A stretch of DNA of 64,000 nucleotides from Actinomyces faecalis (GCF_013184985.2 NZ_CP063418.1:434001-498000), one strand, 5' to 3'; counted from the first letter of the stretch, positions 1 through 8,221 are shown. Numbers and translations: made by a program. Notes: generated from the sequence alone by a model not told the origin.

Positions 1-100
1 CCTGGGTGAAGACGCCGACCGGGCTCAGCCCGTGGCGGCGAGCGCTGCGGGCGACGCGCGCTGCGGTGGAGGCACGTGCGGCGACCAGGAGCCGGGTCAC
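1..100 (-). CDS. Probable biotin carboxylase (acyl-CoA carboxylase alpha chain), N-terminal fragment
   Basis: The first 33 codons of a minus-strand gene that runs off the window. It starts with GTG at 100, overlapping the maf stop by GTGA, so it is translationally coupled to maf. The peptide (VTRLLVAARASTAARVARSA, then RRHGLSPVGVFTQ) has the spacing and hydrophobic pattern of the first Rossmann-like strand and helix of biotin carboxylases. In most members this strand reads VLIANRGEIAVRV, so the RGE part is altered here. Known context: in actinobacteria maf and birA commonly sit with acyl-CoA carboxylase genes, and birA is divergent just upstream. Identity rests on a short N-terminus plus context. 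Confidence 0.5.
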   Translation of the reverse strand, partial: MTRLLVAARASTAARVARSARRHGLSPVGVFTQ

Positions 101-795
101 TGACGCTCCTCGGTCGTGACGGACGAGGACGGTAAGCCCTCCTGGCGCCTGAGGTCCCACAGGTCCGTCCAGGTCACTCCCAGGGAGGTGACCAGGCGGC
201 GCAGCAGCGGCAGCGACAGCCCGACCACGCCGTGGGGGTCGCCCTCCACCCCCTCGATGAAGGCCCCGCCCAGGCCGTCGATCGTGAAGGCTCCGGCGCA
301 CCACAGCGGCTCGCTCGAGGCCACGTAGGCGTCAATCTCCTCCTCGCTGGGGAAGGCGAAGCGAACCAGCGTGGAGGACACCCCGTGCTGGGCCTCGCCG
401 TCCGAGGCCCGGATCACGGTGTGTCCAGTGTGCAGGGTCCCGCTACGTCCGCGCATGGACAGCCAGCGCTCGCGGGCCGCCTGCGCGCTGCGCGGCTTGC
501 CCACGACCTGGCCGTCGATCTCCAGCATCGAGTCGCAGCCGACTACCAGCAGCGACGGGTCCTGGGCCCGGTCGGCGTCTGACAGCGAGGCCGCTACCGC
601 CTGCGCCTTCGCACGTGCCAGGGCCTGGACCTGCTCAGCGGGGCTGGGGGCCGGGGCTCCGTCCTGCAGGGCAGTGCGGGCCAGGGCGGCAAGCACGGCA
701 GGCTCGTCGACGTCGGAGACCTGGACCCGGGGCGTGATGCCGGCAGCGCGCAGCGTGGCCAGGCGGCCGGCGGACTTCGAGGCGAGGAGGATCAC
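97..795 (-). CDS. maf: Maf-family nucleoside triphosphate pyrophosphatase
   Basis: A 232-residue protein of the Maf family, which hydrolyses non-canonical or pyrimidine nucleoside triphosphates to monophosphates and is linked to septum formation and house-cleaning. The N-terminus carries the diagnostic Maf signature (LASKSAGRLATLRAAGI, residues 4-20), followed by a VSDVDEP acidic stretch, a VGCDSMLEIDGQVVGKP block near residues 85-101 and an AGAFTIDGLGGAFIEGVEGD block near residues 167-186. Length is slightly longer than the usual 190-210 residues. Start is GTG at 795, placed 6 nt after a TAGGCT box, so the mRNA is probably leaderless. It overlaps the downstream carboxylase gene by 4 nt and is divergent from birA. 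Confidence 0.93.
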   Translation of the reverse strand: MILLASKSAGRLATLRAAGITPRVQVSDVDEPAVLAALARTALQDGAPAPSPAEQVQALARAKAQAVAASLSDADRAQDPSLLVVGCDSMLEIDGQVVGKPRSAQAARERWLSMRGRSGTLHTGHTVIRASDGEAQHGVSSTLVRFAFPSEEEIDAYVASSEPLWCAGAFTIDGLGGAFIEGVEGDPHGVVGLSLPLLRRLVTSLGVTWTDLWDLRRQEGLPSSSVTTEERQ

Positions 796-807
796 GGCCC
801 CAGCCTA
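796..807 (-). promoter_or_regulatory. Leaderless -10 box for maf
   Basis: TAGGCT (minus strand, 807-802) followed by 6 nt and the GTG start at 795. Same layout as many other genes in the window. Confidence 0.6.
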
Positions 808-848
808 GTGAGGCTCTGGGACGACCTCGGCAGCCGGGCGCCAGGAGC

Positions 849-860
849 TAGCCTCGGTAC
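849..860 (+). promoter_or_regulatory. Leaderless -10 box for birA
   Basis: TAGCCT at 849-854, 6-nt spacer, GTG start at 861. It sits about 40 bp from the oppositely oriented maf box. Confidence 0.6.
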
Positions 861-1943
861 GTGTGCGCCCCTGACTCCTCCAGCCCTGACGGCCCCTGCG
901 TGAGCGCCGGGACGCCGTTGTCCACAGGTCCGGGACAGACGCGGGCGCCAGGCTGTCGTGGTGTCGTCGTGGAGCGCACCGGCTCGACCAACGATGACTT
1001 GCGCCACGCACTGACGGGCTCGGACGGTCTGCTCGACCGGGAGGCGGCACGGTGCTGGCCGCACCTGTCGTGGCTGCGGGCCGAGCAGCAGACCGCGGGC
1101 CGGGGGCGGGGTGGCCACGTGTGGACCACCCCGCGCCGCGGTGCGCTCACCATGTCCTTCGTGCTGCGTCCCCTGGTTCCGCTGGAGCGGCTGGGCTGGC
1201 TTCCTCTGCTGGCGGGGCTGGCGCTGCGTGACGGCCTGAGCGAGGGCGGGGATCTCACCGGGTGCGGCTGGCAGGTGGCGACCAAGTGGCCTAACGACGT
1301 CGTCCTCGTTCCCCTCATCGGCTCTGGTGGACCGGGGTACGCCGTCGGTGCAGCGGCCGAGGCTGCTTTCGCGGGGCTGGAACCGCCGGCGCCTCCCGTG
1401 GTGCCGGGCTGGGGGAGGGCCCGCAAGGTCGCCGGGGTCCTGACCGAGCTCATCCTGCCGGGGAAGGGGCGCGAGCCGGGGCCGCGTACGGAACCGGGCC
1501 CGTCCCTGACGTCCCCAGGTCACGGGCAGCCCGACGCGCGCGACCTGGCTCCCGCTGTCGTTCTCGGGATAGGGGTCAACGTGGGGCAGGAAGCCCGGGA
1601 CCTGCCCGTTCCCTGGGCGACCTCCCTGGCAGTGGCTGGGTGGGACGTCGGTGTCGAGGAGGTGGCCGCGCGACTGGCCCGCCACCTGGAGCGGGTCCTG
1701 ACGTCGTGGGAGGCTGCCGACGGCGACCCGGACCTGCGCCCCGCGGGTCAGGAGACGCTGGGGGACCGGCTGCGTGGCGCGTGCTGGACCCTAGGGCGGC
1801 AGGTGCGCGTGCGTACCCCCGCCGGAGCGCAGCAGGGACGGGCTGTCGACCTGCGGCCTGGGCTCGTGCTGGCAGGGGCGGGCGTCGACGTCGTCGTCCA
1901 CGCGGGTGACGTCGAGGAGCTGCGGGACGAGGAGACCGAGTGA
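861..1943 (+). CDS. birA: Biotin-[acetyl-CoA-carboxylase] ligase
   Basis: A 360-residue biotin protein ligase that activates biotin as biotinyl-AMP and attaches it to the biotin carboxyl carrier domain of carboxylases. Visible motifs are ERTGSTNDDL (residues 38-47), the biotinyl-AMP loop AGRGRGGHVWTTP (about 79-91), KWPNDV (about 141-146), KVAGVLTELI (about 188-197) and the GIGVNVGQE strand (about 236-244). There is no N-terminal DNA-binding helix-turn-helix, so it is a ligase without repressor function. Two insertions rich in Gly/Pro (about 150-185 and 200-225) lengthen it compared with typical 260-residue actinobacterial enzymes. GTG 861 was chosen because a TAGCCT box lies 6 nt upstream; GTG at 900 is an alternative. 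Confidence 0.93.
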   Translation: MCAPDSSSPDGPCVSAGTPLSTGPGQTRAPGCRGVVVERTGSTNDDLRHALTGSDGLLDREAARCWPHLSWLRAEQQTAGRGRGGHVWTTPRRGALTMSFVLRPLVPLERLGWLPLLAGLALRDGLSEGGDLTGCGWQVATKWPNDVVLVPLIGSGGPGYAVGAAAEAAFAGLEPPAPPVVPGWGRARKVAGVLTELILPGKGREPGPRTEPGPSLTSPGHGQPDARDLAPAVVLGIGVNVGQEARDLPVPWATSLAVAGWDVGVEEVAARLARHLERVLTSWEAADGDPDLRPAGQETLGDRLRGACWTLGRQVRVRTPAGAQQGRAVDLRPGLVLAGAGVDVVVHAGDVEELRDEETE

Positions 1944-1964
1944 GTGTTCCCATGTGATCTGCGC

Positions 1965-1976
1965 TACTGTGACGTG
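1965..1976 (+). promoter_or_regulatory. Leaderless -10 box for the adenylate cyclase gene
   Basis: TACTGT at 1965-1970, 6-nt spacer, GTG at 1977. This decides the start over in-frame GTG codons at 1944 and 1974. Confidence 0.55.
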
Positions 1977-3203
1977 GTGACTGACCTGCCTGAGCCCGAC
2001 CAGCCCGCCGGAGACGGGTATCGCGCGCCCTCCGACCAGCGGGAGCCTCGTGCCTCGACGCCGCCTGAGACACCCCCTGGCGCTCCCGGCCCCGGTCGCG
2101 GCGGGAACGACGGGACGGTGCCGCCCCCGGAGGCCTGGGACACGATCAGCGGGCACGAGAAGCGTCTGCTCGGGGCGGTGCCGAGCCTGACGCTGGAGCA
2201 GGTGGCGCAGGAGGCGGGCACCAGCCAGGAGCTGGCACGGCGCTTCTGGCGCGCGATGGGCTTTGCTGACGCCAGTGCCGACGCCGTGGGCTTCACGCAG
2301 GCTGACGTCGAGGCCCTGCGTGCCCTGGCTGACGTCGTCGGAGCGCACGTGCAGGATCGTGACGGTGACGCACTGGGCGCAGGTGCGTCCGAGGGTGGTG
2401 CCGTCGGAGGCCTGGCCACCTCCAGCGCGCTGGAGATGCTGCGCGCACAGTCCTACACGATGGACAGGCTGGTGCTGTGGCAGCTGGAGACCCTGGTCTC
2501 CGACGTCGCCCAGCGCTACCAGCTCGATGACACCTCAGCCCGCCTGGTGGTCCTGGACAGGGTTGATGAGCTGCTGGAGCCGCTGCGTACCCAGCTCGAC
2601 TACGTCTGGCGCCGGCACCTGGCCGCGCTGCTGTCACGTACGGAGTCCGAGGTCGCCAAGCGTGGCAAGGAAGAGGCGGGACCGGACCTGTACCCGCTCA
2701 CGCGCTCACTTGGTTTCGTGGACATCGTCTCCTTTACCCAGCGTGCCCAGACCATGGGGCGCAGCGAGCTGGAGACGATGCTCACCGACTTTGAGAACAC
2801 GGCGCGGGACGTGGTGACCTCGCGGGGTGCACGTGTGGTCAAGACCATCGGGGACGCCGTCATGTACATCGCGGACGACGTCACGACCGCGGCGGCGGTG
2901 GTGACGGCCCTGGTCGAGGAGCTCCAGCGGGGCCCGGAGATGATCCGTGTGCGTGCCTCCCTGGTCCAGGGACGGGTCGTCTCGCGCTCCGGGGACGTCT
3001 TCGGCCCGCCGGTCAACCTGGCCTCACGTCTGGTCGACACCGCCGAGCCGGGAGGGATCCGGATGGACGAGCAGACGGCCCGTGCCGTCATGCGGGGGCC
3101 TCAGGCTGAGCGGTACGTCGTGCGTGAGTGCCACGAGGTCGTGGCCAAGGGGCTGGGCAACATCGTGCCCTGGTCCCTGCAGCGAGCGGGGTCGGGACGC
3201 TAA
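1977..3203 (+). CDS. Class III adenylate cyclase with N-terminal regulatory domain
   Basis: A 408-residue soluble class III nucleotidyl cyclase, predicted to make cAMP from ATP. The first ~55 residues are Pro/Gly-rich and probably disordered. Residues ~60-105 (LTLEQVAQEAGTSQELARRF) look like a small helix-turn-helix-type regulatory domain seen in actinobacterial cyclases, and a helical region follows. The cyclase homology domain starts near residue 240: GFVDIVSFTQ carries the first metal-binding Asp, VVKTIGDAVMY carries the second, and GPPVNLASRLV is the transition-state Asn/Arg block. No membrane segment is visible. It follows birA closely on the same strand but has its own probable promoter. 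cAMP rather than cGMP as product is inferred from the family. Confidence 0.88.
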   Translation: MTDLPEPDQPAGDGYRAPSDQREPRASTPPETPPGAPGPGRGGNDGTVPPPEAWDTISGHEKRLLGAVPSLTLEQVAQEAGTSQELARRFWRAMGFADASADAVGFTQADVEALRALADVVGAHVQDRDGDALGAGASEGGAVGGLATSSALEMLRAQSYTMDRLVLWQLETLVSDVAQRYQLDDTSARLVVLDRVDELLEPLRTQLDYVWRRHLAALLSRTESEVAKRGKEEAGPDLYPLTRSLGFVDIVSFTQRAQTMGRSELETMLTDFENTARDVVTSRGARVVKTIGDAVMYIADDVTTAAAVVTALVEELQRGPEMIRVRASLVQGRVVSRSGDVFGPPVNLASRLVDTAEPGGIRMDEQTARAVMRGPQAERYVVRECHEVVAKGLGNIVPWSLQRAGSGR

Positions 3204-3304
3204 GCGGCTGCTTGCAGCCAGCACCGGGGGGAAGACGGGTCGCAGAGCGAGACGGTAGTCACGATTCATTCGTGGGGATGATGACGCGAGGGCTTCCGGT
3301 CGCC

Positions 3305-3318
3305 TACGATCCGTAGGT
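3305..3318 (+). promoter_or_regulatory. Leaderless -10 box for the response regulator gene
   Basis: TACGAT at 3305-3310, 8-nt spacer, ATG at 3319. No Shine-Dalgarno sequence precedes this ATG. Confidence 0.5.
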
Positions 3319-3987
3319 ATGACGACTGTGCTTCTTGTCGAAGACGATCCGGCTATCTCCGAGCCGCTGGCTCGTGCCTTCGGGCGTGAGGGCTACGAGG
3401 TGCGTGCCCACGGTACCGGCAAGGGCGCCCTCGCGGAGGTCGCCGACGCTGACATCATCGTGCTGGACCTGGGCCTGCCTGACATCGACGGGCTCGACGT
3501 GGCCCGCCAGGTGCGCTCCCAGGGCCTGACGACCCCGATCCTCATGCTCACCGCGCGCTCGGAGGCGACCGACCTCGTGGTCGGCCTGGACGCGGGCGCG
3601 GACGACTACGTGACCAAGCCCTTCCGCCTGGCTGAGCTGCTGGCCCGCGTGCGTGCCCAGGTGCGCCGCGCCTCCGGTGAGCCTACCGAGGAGGACCTCA
3701 GCGTCGGTGAGGTGCGGGTCGAGGTGGCGCAGCACCGCGCGTTCGTGGGGGCGCGCGAGCTGCAGCTGACCACGCGTGAGTTCGAGCTGCTGCGCGTCCT
3801 CGTGCGTGCGGGGGGTGCGGTCGCGTCGAGCGAAGACATCCTCAAGGAGGTCTGGGGCGAGGACCCGACCGCCAGCCAGCAGGCGCTGGAGATGCACGTG
3901 ACCTGGCTGCGTCGCAAGCTTGGCGACGACGTCGCCGCCCCGGCGCTGCTGGTAGCGGACGCCGGAGGCTACCGCCTGTCCGTCTGA
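3319..3987 (+). CDS. OmpR/PhoB-family response regulator
   Basis: A 222-residue two-component response regulator. Residues 1-115 form the receiver domain, with the acidic pair in LLVEDDP (D9/D10), the phospho-acceptor D50 in IIVLDLGLPD, the T/S switch in LMLTARS and the conserved Lys in YVTKPFR. Residues ~130-222 are the winged-helix DNA-binding domain (LTTREFELLRVLVRAGG, then VTWLRRKLGDD). The kinase gene follows 96 bp downstream on the same strand, so the pair should act together. The stimulus and target genes cannot be read from the sequence. Confidence 0.95.
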   Translation: MTTVLLVEDDPAISEPLARAFGREGYEVRAHGTGKGALAEVADADIIVLDLGLPDIDGLDVARQVRSQGLTTPILMLTARSEATDLVVGLDAGADDYVTKPFRLAELLARVRAQVRRASGEPTEEDLSVGEVRVEVAQHRAFVGARELQLTTREFELLRVLVRAGGAVASSEDILKEVWGEDPTASQQALEMHVTWLRRKLGDDVAAPALLVADAGGYRLSV

Positions 3988-4022
3988 TCCGTCTAAGGCC
4001 CTTGCGGCCGCATGTGCCTGAT

Positions 4023-4051
4023 GCGCCCCGGCCCCGGTGGGGTCGGGGCGC
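4023..4051 (+). terminator. G+C-rich hairpin between response regulator and kinase genes
   Basis: A 13-bp inverted repeat (4023-4035 with 4039-4051, one G-T wobble, 3-nt loop). There is no T-tract behind it, so it is more likely an attenuator or mRNA-processing element that lowers kinase expression than a full terminator. Confidence 0.5.
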
Positions 4052-4083
4052 TGTGCTCCCACGAGAGGAAGGAAGGCTGAGCG

Positions 4084-5163
4084 ATGCGCCGTCGCGCGAT
4101 GCAGATGACGATGGGGGCTGTGCTGGTCGCCGTCCTCATCCTTGGAGCGCCACTGGGCGGGGCCTGGGTCTCGCTGGCTATGCGCTCGACCCAGGACTCC
4201 GAGGACCGCCTGCAGGTGGTCCTCACCGTGGTGCTCACGATCGTGGCACTGACCGCACTCGCCCTTGTCGCGGCCTATGTCGTGGCTGCGCGTGCCTCCC
4301 GCCGGATCTCCGCCCCGTTGATCTACCTGGCGGCTGAGGCTGAGCAGCTGGGCAGCGGGCAGGTGCGCCCGCGTCTGCGCCGCTCAGGTATTGAGGAGAT
4401 CGACCTGGTTCAGGCCGAGCTCGTGCGCTCGGCGGAGCGTGTGGCAGGACGCTTGGCAGCCGAACGCCAGTTCGCCTCGGATGCCTCCCACCAGCTGCGC
4501 ACGCCGTTGACGTCGCTGAGCCTCAGGCTGGAGGAGATTGAGCTGCTGGCGGGTGATGAGGAGACTCGGGCCGAGGCCCGGGCCTGTATCGAGCAGGTCG
4601 ACCGCCTCACCGGTGTCGTCCAGGACCTGTTGCGGGTCTCGCGGCGCACCGGGGGCGGGAGCACTGAGGCCCTGCACCTGACAGACGTCTTCGACCAGCA
4701 GCGTGAGGAGTGGGAGCCGTCCTTCCAGGCTGCCGGGCGCCAGATCGTGCTGCGGGACGAGGTTGGCCTGCCTGTGCTGGCGACCCCGGGGTCCTTGGCG
4801 CAGGTGCTGGCCACGGTGATCGAGAACTCGCTGCGCTACGGTGCGGGGACCACGTCGGTCAGTGTGCGCAGCGCCAAGGGTGGTCACGGGGTCTTCATCG
4901 ATGTGGCGGATGAGGGTGAAGGCGTGAGCGACGAGCTGGCTCCTACCGTCTTTGAGAGGTCTGTTTCCGGCCACGGGTCCACCGGCGTGGGGCTGGCGCT
5001 GGCCAAGGACCTCGTTGAGGCTGACGGCGGCAGGATCGAGCTGTCCCAGCGCCGGCCTCCGGTCTTCTCGGTCCTGCTCAACGCGGTTCCCAAGAGCCTG
5101 GATCCCAACAAGGTCCTGCCGCAGGGTGCCCTGGTGAGCGTGGGACGCCGGGGTCGTTTCTGA
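4084..5163 (+). CDS. Sensor histidine kinase
   Basis: A 359-residue membrane histidine kinase, partner of the preceding response regulator. Two transmembrane helices (about residues 10-33 and 45-67) enclose a loop of only about 11 residues, so it lacks an extracellular sensor domain and probably senses in the membrane or through a partner. A HAMP-like linker follows. The H-box is ASDASHQLRTPLTSL with phospho-acceptor H136. The N-box is VIENSLRYG near residue 245, and G-boxes DEGEGVSDE and STGVGLALAKDL follow. ATG 4084 has a good ribosome binding site (GGAAGG, spacing about 7). The C-terminal ~25 residues extend past the ATPase domain. Confidence 0.93.
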   Translation: MRRRAMQMTMGAVLVAVLILGAPLGGAWVSLAMRSTQDSEDRLQVVLTVVLTIVALTALALVAAYVVAARASRRISAPLIYLAAEAEQLGSGQVRPRLRRSGIEEIDLVQAELVRSAERVAGRLAAERQFASDASHQLRTPLTSLSLRLEEIELLAGDEETRAEARACIEQVDRLTGVVQDLLRVSRRTGGGSTEALHLTDVFDQQREEWEPSFQAAGRQIVLRDEVGLPVLATPGSLAQVLATVIENSLRYGAGTTSVSVRSAKGGHGVFIDVADEGEGVSDELAPTVFERSVSGHGSTGVGLALAKDLVEADGGRIELSQRRPPVFSVLLNAVPKSLDPNKVLPQGALVSVGRRGRF

Positions 5164-5186
5164 ACGCTGTCCTTGACACCATCATA

Positions 5187-5258
5187 ATCGGGGTTTTGTG
5201 TACGGGACCGGGGTATACGCATCGATGTATACCCCGGTCCCGTACACAAAACCCCGAT
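5187..5258. repeat. 72-bp near-perfect palindrome (32-bp perfect arms, 8-nt loop)
   Basis: Positions 5187-5218 are the exact reverse complement of 5227-5258; the 8-nt spacer is GCATCGAT. It lies between the convergent kinase and dedA genes, where a bidirectional terminator is expected. The stem is much longer than usual and is not followed by a T-run on either strand. Confidence 0.9.
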
Positions 5259-5304
5259 GCAGACGGATGTGTGGGCGATGCGGTGCTGGGGCGCTGGCGG
5301 GTGT

Positions 5305-6057
5305 CTAGGCCGTTGGCGTCTGGCTGGCCCCGACCCGGGCGGCCTTGACCCGGCTCACCAGCCAGGAAATGATCATGGGAAGCAGGGAGACGAAGACGAT
5401 CGCCAGGATCATCATGTCGATGTTCTCCTGGATCCAGGTGATGTTGCCCAGGAAGTAACCCAGCCACGTGATGCCGAAGGCCCAGAAGGTCGCCCCCAGG
5501 AGGTTGAAGCCCAGGAAGTGGCGGTAGTCCATCCTGCCCACGCCCGCCATGACGGGCGTGAAGGTGCGCACGATCGGGACGAACTGCGCCAGGGTCACCG
5601 CCTTGCCGCCGTGCCGGGCGAAGAAGGCGCTCGTGCGCTCGACGTACTCCTGCTTGAACAGGCGGGAGTCAGGCTTGTTGAAGATCGCGGGCCCGGCCTT
5701 GCGTCCGATGAGGTAGCCCGTCTGGTTGCCCGCAACGGCTGCCAGCCACACCAGGGGGGCGGCGATCCAGATGTGGACCGGGACGCCCTTGGTGGGATCG
5801 GCCTCTCCCATCGCCACGAACATCCCTAGCGTGAACAGCAGGGAGTCGCCCGGCAGGAAGAAGCCGACGAGCAGCCCGGTCTCGGCGAAGATGACGAGCA
5901 TGACGCCGAGGATCGCCCAGGGACCGATCCATCCCACGAAGGTGGTGATGATGTTCGCCGGGTCCAGCCACTCCGGCCCGAGGGCAGGAGCAGGCATCAT
6001 GGGCAGGGCGGAGGCCAGGTGCGTGGCCAGGGCCGAGGCGGCTACGAGTGAGGTCAC
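5305..6057 (-). CDS. DedA/SNARE-associated family membrane protein
   Basis: A 250-residue integral membrane protein of the DedA family, whose members act as lipid (undecaprenyl phosphate or phospholipid) flippases. Family features are ETGLLVGFFLPGDSLLFTLG (residues 61-80), an amphipathic re-entrant region, the basic GRKAGPAIFNKPDSRLFK segment (about 123-140), FFARHGGKAV, and FVPIVRTFTPVMAGVGRM (about 164-181), with C-terminal transmembrane helices. A role in recycling the lipid carrier would suit the glycan genes downstream, but that is inference. Start is GTG 6057, 6 nt after a TAGCCT box. It is convergent with the kinase gene across the long palindrome. Confidence 0.92.
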   Translation of the reverse strand: MTSLVAASALATHLASALPMMPAPALGPEWLDPANIITTFVGWIGPWAILGVMLVIFAETGLLVGFFLPGDSLLFTLGMFVAMGEADPTKGVPVHIWIAAPLVWLAAVAGNQTGYLIGRKAGPAIFNKPDSRLFKQEYVERTSAFFARHGGKAVTLAQFVPIVRTFTPVMAGVGRMDYRHFLGFNLLGATFWAFGITWLGYFLGNITWIQENIDMMILAIVFVSLLPMIISWLVSRVKAARVGASQTPTA

Positions 6058-6069
6058 GGGCTCAGGCTA
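6058..6069 (-). promoter_or_regulatory. Leaderless -10 box for the dedA-family gene
   Basis: TAGCCT on the minus strand (6069-6064), 6-nt spacer, GTG start at 6057. Confidence 0.6.
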
Positions 6070-6141
6070 TGAAAGGTCGCCCTCACCCACGTGGTTGGTA
6101 CGTCACATCGGCCCTGTGCGATCGGGCACGTTCGGCCAGGG

Positions 6142-6780
6142 CTATCGGGACGACGGCGTGGCCTGCCCCGCTCTGTGATCGCCAGCTGAGTCCTGGGTGG
6201 CCAGGTCCTGGCCGGCCTTGCCTGGATCCACCGTGGTGGAGCGGGTGGCGGGCACAGCGCCAATGACGGCGCCGGTCACCGCCGTGGCCGAGACGGGCTC
6301 AGCCGGGGTGCCGGTGAAGACGATGTAGTGGTAGAAGACAAAACGAAAGGCGGTTCCCAGGGCAAACCCGACGACGTAGGCCGCCACGTTGTCCGCCAGC
6401 GGCGAGTGAAGGCCCAGGACCTCGTGGCTGAAGAAGAGGCAGAACTGGGTGATGAGCACTCCGCCGACGTTGGCGAAGGCGAACAGGAGGGCCTCGCGGG
6501 CGACATTGGCCTGGGTACGACCGCGGTAGGTCCACAGCCTGTTGGCTACCCAGGAGAAGATCGTGGCAACCGTCGCGCTGGCGATATTGGCCGTGTTGGG
6601 GTGGCCGGCCAGCACGCCGAGGCGGCCGTGCTGGAGCAGGTTGAACAGGCCCATGTCGAGGACGAAGGACAGTGCCCCGACCATCCCGAACTGGACGAAC
6701 TCTCGGACCCAGGCCACGAGGCGCTCGCGCAGGGGCAGGGCCGCTGGCGTCATGCGGGGCGGGGCGGAGCTGGCGGGCAC
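6142..6780 (-). CDS. GtrA-like membrane protein
   Basis: A 212-residue protein with four predicted transmembrane helices in the GtrA pattern: FVQFGMVGALSFVLDMGLFNLL, IASATVATIFSWVANRLWTY, the central FANVGGVLITQFCLFF helix, and a C-terminal helix with LGTAFRFVFYHYIVF. GtrA-family proteins help move polyprenyl-phosphate-linked sugars across the membrane for glycan decoration. GTG 6780 was chosen because a TAGGAT box lies 7 nt upstream; an ATG at 6816 is in frame without a Shine-Dalgarno site. The tail of ~40 residues is hydrophilic. It is downstream of, and oriented with, the PIG-V-like mannosyltransferase gene, a plausible functional pair. Confidence 0.85.
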   Translation of the reverse strand: MPASSAPPRMTPAALPLRERLVAWVREFVQFGMVGALSFVLDMGLFNLLQHGRLGVLAGHPNTANIASATVATIFSWVANRLWTYRGRTQANVAREALLFAFANVGGVLITQFCLFFSHEVLGLHSPLADNVAAYVVGFALGTAFRFVFYHYIVFTGTPAEPVSATAVTGAVIGAVPATRSTTVDPGKAGQDLATQDSAGDHRAGQATPSSR

Positions 6781-6793
6781 GGGCACGATCCTA
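6781..6793 (-). promoter_or_regulatory. Leaderless -10 box for the gtrA-like gene
   Basis: TAGGAT on the minus strand (6793-6788), 7-nt spacer, GTG at 6780. Confidence 0.45.
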
Positions 6794-6832
6794 GGCCGCC
6801 TCAGGTTGCTCGACATCGAGCGACGAACAGGC

Positions 6833-8200
6833 CTAGGGCACCCACGTGACTGACACGCTTGAGTAGTCCCACACCCAGCTGATCCACAGGGCCTGGCCAG
6901 CCAGGCACGCGCACGCCAGGGCCACGCGTCCTCGCACCGTGCAGGCCGAGGCCAGCGCCCACGCCAGCGGCACCAGTGGCAGGAGCAGCCGGAACAGCGA
7001 GGTCGTGGGATCGAAGAAGGCAAGGAGGTAGAGCGTGTAGCCCAGGCACCACGTCCACGCCTCGGGGCCGAGCGCCCGCAGGAAGCGTGAGCTGAGTACG
7101 AGCGCGCCCAGGGCCAGGACCGCCAGCAGCAGTGCCCAGCCCAGGTGGTCGCCCACCCACCAGCCCGCACGCGTGACCCAGGGGACGAAGGGCGCCAGGT
7201 GCGTGCCCCGCCAGGCGGTCTCGGTGGCCGTGTAGGCGTCGATCCGCCCTGTCACCGCCCAGGCCAGCGCGGGCCAGGCCAGCGCGCAGGCCCCGCTCCA
7301 CACCGTCAGGGCGAGGAGCCGGAACCGTTCTCCTGAGGTCAGTGGCCGCGAGGTCTCCTCGTGCTCCGGCCGTCCTCCGGCCAGGCCCGGAAGCCTCCTG
7401 AGGACCGGTCCCTGGGCGACCTCGGGGCTGAGCGGACCGGTCCGGGCCGGTGCCCAGCGCCAGCCGTGAGCCAGCGCTGTCTCCCACAGCCACCACAGGC
7501 CCAGCCCCGCCGCCAGGGGCAGACCGACCGGACGGGACACGGCTGCCAGTGCCACCAGCGGCGCAGCCGCCAGGAAGCGCCGTCGGCTCACCGCCAGCAG
7601 CGCTCCGACTGTCAGCGCCAGTGCCAGAGACTCGGCGTAGGGGGTCTGCAGGACGAGGGTGCACGGCCCTGACCAGGCCAGGGCCACGGCCCACAAGGAG
7701 GTGCCGAGGCCGACGCGAGGGGCGAGCCAGCGGTCTGCCAGCACAGCCGCCGTCGCGGAGGAGACCAGGCTGACCGCCGTCGCCGCGAGCGTGAAGGACA
7801 GGCCGGTCCAGGTCAGCAGACCGGCCAGCACGGGCAGCAGAGGCATGAAGGCCCAGGCGTTCTGGGACACGTTGCCCGCCTCGTCGGTGGGCAGCTCGGT
7901 GGGATAGCCCTCCTGGAGGATCCGCTCGTACCAGCCCGAGTCCCAGAAGGACACGTGTGTGCTCCATGACGGCGCAGCCTGTCCCCAGTAGGTGACCGGT
8001 GTGTCCTGGGCGCCGAGGCGGCCCAGGGCGAAGGTCAGCAGCGTGGTGCCCGCCCAGATGATGAGGACCTGGACCGTGCGTGGCAGGCTCACGAGACCGG
8101 ATGCGGGCGTGGAGCGGTCGGCGCGGGGCGGGACCGGGGTGGCCGGCCCCGCCGGGGTGCTGGTCACGGGGGCACCGTGCGGCGCAGACGTGTGGGACAC
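6833..8200 (-). CDS. PIG-V-like polytopic mannosyltransferase
   Basis: A 455-residue polytopic membrane protein with about ten hydrophobic segments. After a ~40-residue Pro/Thr-rich cytoplasmic tail, the first membrane segment is followed by an external loop with SFWDSGWYERILQEGYPTE (about residues 82-100). This WDxxWY...GY pattern is typical of the PIG-V/GT-C mannosyltransferase group that uses polyprenyl-phosphate-mannose. The segment YAESLALALTVGALLAVSRR and the downstream SRPVG motif also fit. Acceptor unknown; a lipid or wall glycan is likely. GTG 8200 lies 6 nt after a TAGGCT box and is divergent from purK. Confidence 0.75.
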   Translation of the reverse strand: MSHTSAPHGAPVTSTPAGPATPVPPRADRSTPASGLVSLPRTVQVLIIWAGTTLLTFALGRLGAQDTPVTYWGQAAPSWSTHVSFWDSGWYERILQEGYPTELPTDEAGNVSQNAWAFMPLLPVLAGLLTWTGLSFTLAATAVSLVSSATAAVLADRWLAPRVGLGTSLWAVALAWSGPCTLVLQTPYAESLALALTVGALLAVSRRRFLAAAPLVALAAVSRPVGLPLAAGLGLWWLWETALAHGWRWAPARTGPLSPEVAQGPVLRRLPGLAGGRPEHEETSRPLTSGERFRLLALTVWSGACALAWPALAWAVTGRIDAYTATETAWRGTHLAPFVPWVTRAGWWVGDHLGWALLLAVLALGALVLSSRFLRALGPEAWTWCLGYTLYLLAFFDPTTSLFRLLLPLVPLAWALASACTVRGRVALACACLAGQALWISWVWDYSSVSVTWVP

Positions 8201-8212
8201 CGTTCCAGCCTA
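8201..8212 (-). promoter_or_regulatory. Leaderless -10 box for the PIG-V-like gene
   Basis: TAGGCT on the minus strand (8212-8207), 6-nt spacer, GTG at 8200. Only 9 bp separate it from the purK box. Confidence 0.6.
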
Positions 8213-8221
8213 CGGGGCGGG

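Noticed and set aside
5187..5258. Classical rho-independent terminator
   Set aside because: The stem is 32 bp and neither strand has a T-run after it; kept as a palindrome of uncertain function.
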